Positions 63,960 to 64,000 of a DNA stretch of 64,000 nt are shown one piece after another. Position numbers and translations under genes: made by a program. This DNA comes from Aerophototrophica crusticola (lineage in GTDB: Bacteria > Pseudomonadota > Alphaproteobacteria > Azospirillales > Azospirillaceae): assembly GCA_001939945.1 (NCBI GenBank), contig MOEB01000018.1:28140-92139 (forward strand), given 5' to 3'. The notes under the pieces are model-generated. The model did no database searches. It saw nothing but the letters and a program-made list of their open reading frames with translations, and was not told where the DNA came from. Within the stretch, counting starts at the first letter, position 1, and every line of letters begins with the position of its first letter.

Positions 63960-64000
63960 ATGAAGGGCGGTCGAAAAATCCTGTTGACGGTGATTGGGGT
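63960..64000 (+). CDS. Start of a membrane-anchored protein (partial)
   Basis: The ATG at 63960 opens a frame reading MKGGRKILLTVIG that runs off the window. The basic residues followed by a hydrophobic stretch look like a signal or membrane anchor, as in AsmA-like proteins, but too little is visible to name it. The ribosome binding site is weak. Confidence 0.4.
   Translation, partial: MKGGRKILLTVIG

Overview
The window is GC-rich (roughly 70 percent) chromosomal DNA from an alphaproteobacterium. Protein content points to the Rhodospirillales/Azospirillaceae (Azospirillum, Niveispirillum or Nitrospirillum type): a Tat-type Rieske protein, a nadA-nadB-nadC operon, alphaproteobacterial ornithine decarboxylase, CcmAB, SbtA/SbtB, a MoxR/DUF58/DUF4159 operon and dispersed palindromic repeats typical of that group. 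The genus is inferred, not proven. There is no phage, insertion sequence, transposase, CRISPR array or rRNA operon; one tRNA gene (Arg, anticodon CCT) is present. The genes are mostly housekeeping, with intergenic spaces unusually rich in repeats.

Layout. 0-5.3 kb: 3' truncated Rieske gene (petA), TrmL-type tRNA methylase, hemF, a histidine phosphatase, a PleD-like diguanylate cyclase and CCA-adding enzyme. 5.7-12.5 kb: a four-gene minus-strand MoxR-DUF58-BatA/DUF4159-membrane protein operon. 12.7-15.3 kb: DUF1285, a Nudix CoA pyrophosphatase and ccmA-ccmB. 15.3-18.8 kb: a long non-coding stretch with a candidate small RNA, then an ornithine decarboxylase with a leader ORF and hairpins, and a TorF-type porin. 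18.9-29 kb: patatin, FlgC-like orphan, PEP-CTERM protein, coaBC-dut-rrf2, cysK, and nadA-nadB-nadC with paired upstream palindromes. 29-38.6 kb: two oxidoreductases, tRNA-Arg, PilZ, endonuclease V, a RibA-like protein coupled to a CDP-alcohol phosphatidyltransferase, and a hybrid kinase. 38.8-50 kb: acyl-CoA synthetase, GNAT, a DJ-1-like protein lacking its cysteine, an EEP nuclease, serralysin, a metallo-beta-lactamase fold protein and a second hybrid kinase. 50-64 kb: FadL-type transporter, a four-gene pterin/glycosyltransferase/methyltransferase cluster, an OmpR-type regulator, SbtA/SbtB, clpB, a glycosyltransferase-like protein, an M23 peptidase and the start of a further gene.

Most notable. 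(1) 51.46-54.84 kb is a tightly coupled operon of a zinc-ligand-poor dehydrogenase, a 6-pyruvoyl-tetrahydropterin-synthase homologue that has lost its catalytic residues and one zinc ligand, a GT4 glycosyltransferase and a methyltransferase: a plausible pathway for an unknown small molecule. (2) A multi-hairpin element occurs three times directly downstream of stop codons, with compensatory base changes that keep the stems paired. (3) Two further dispersed repeat families, one a large nested palindrome around 'GTTCGTGAATGTTT' and one an array of GTCACCTTAAG motifs, occupy gene-free gaps. (4) The ornithine decarboxylase leader holds a 34-codon ORF with a strong ribosome binding site followed by two hairpins. 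(5) Two same-spaced palindromes precede nadA, and an ACG/CGT palindrome precedes the FadL-type gene.
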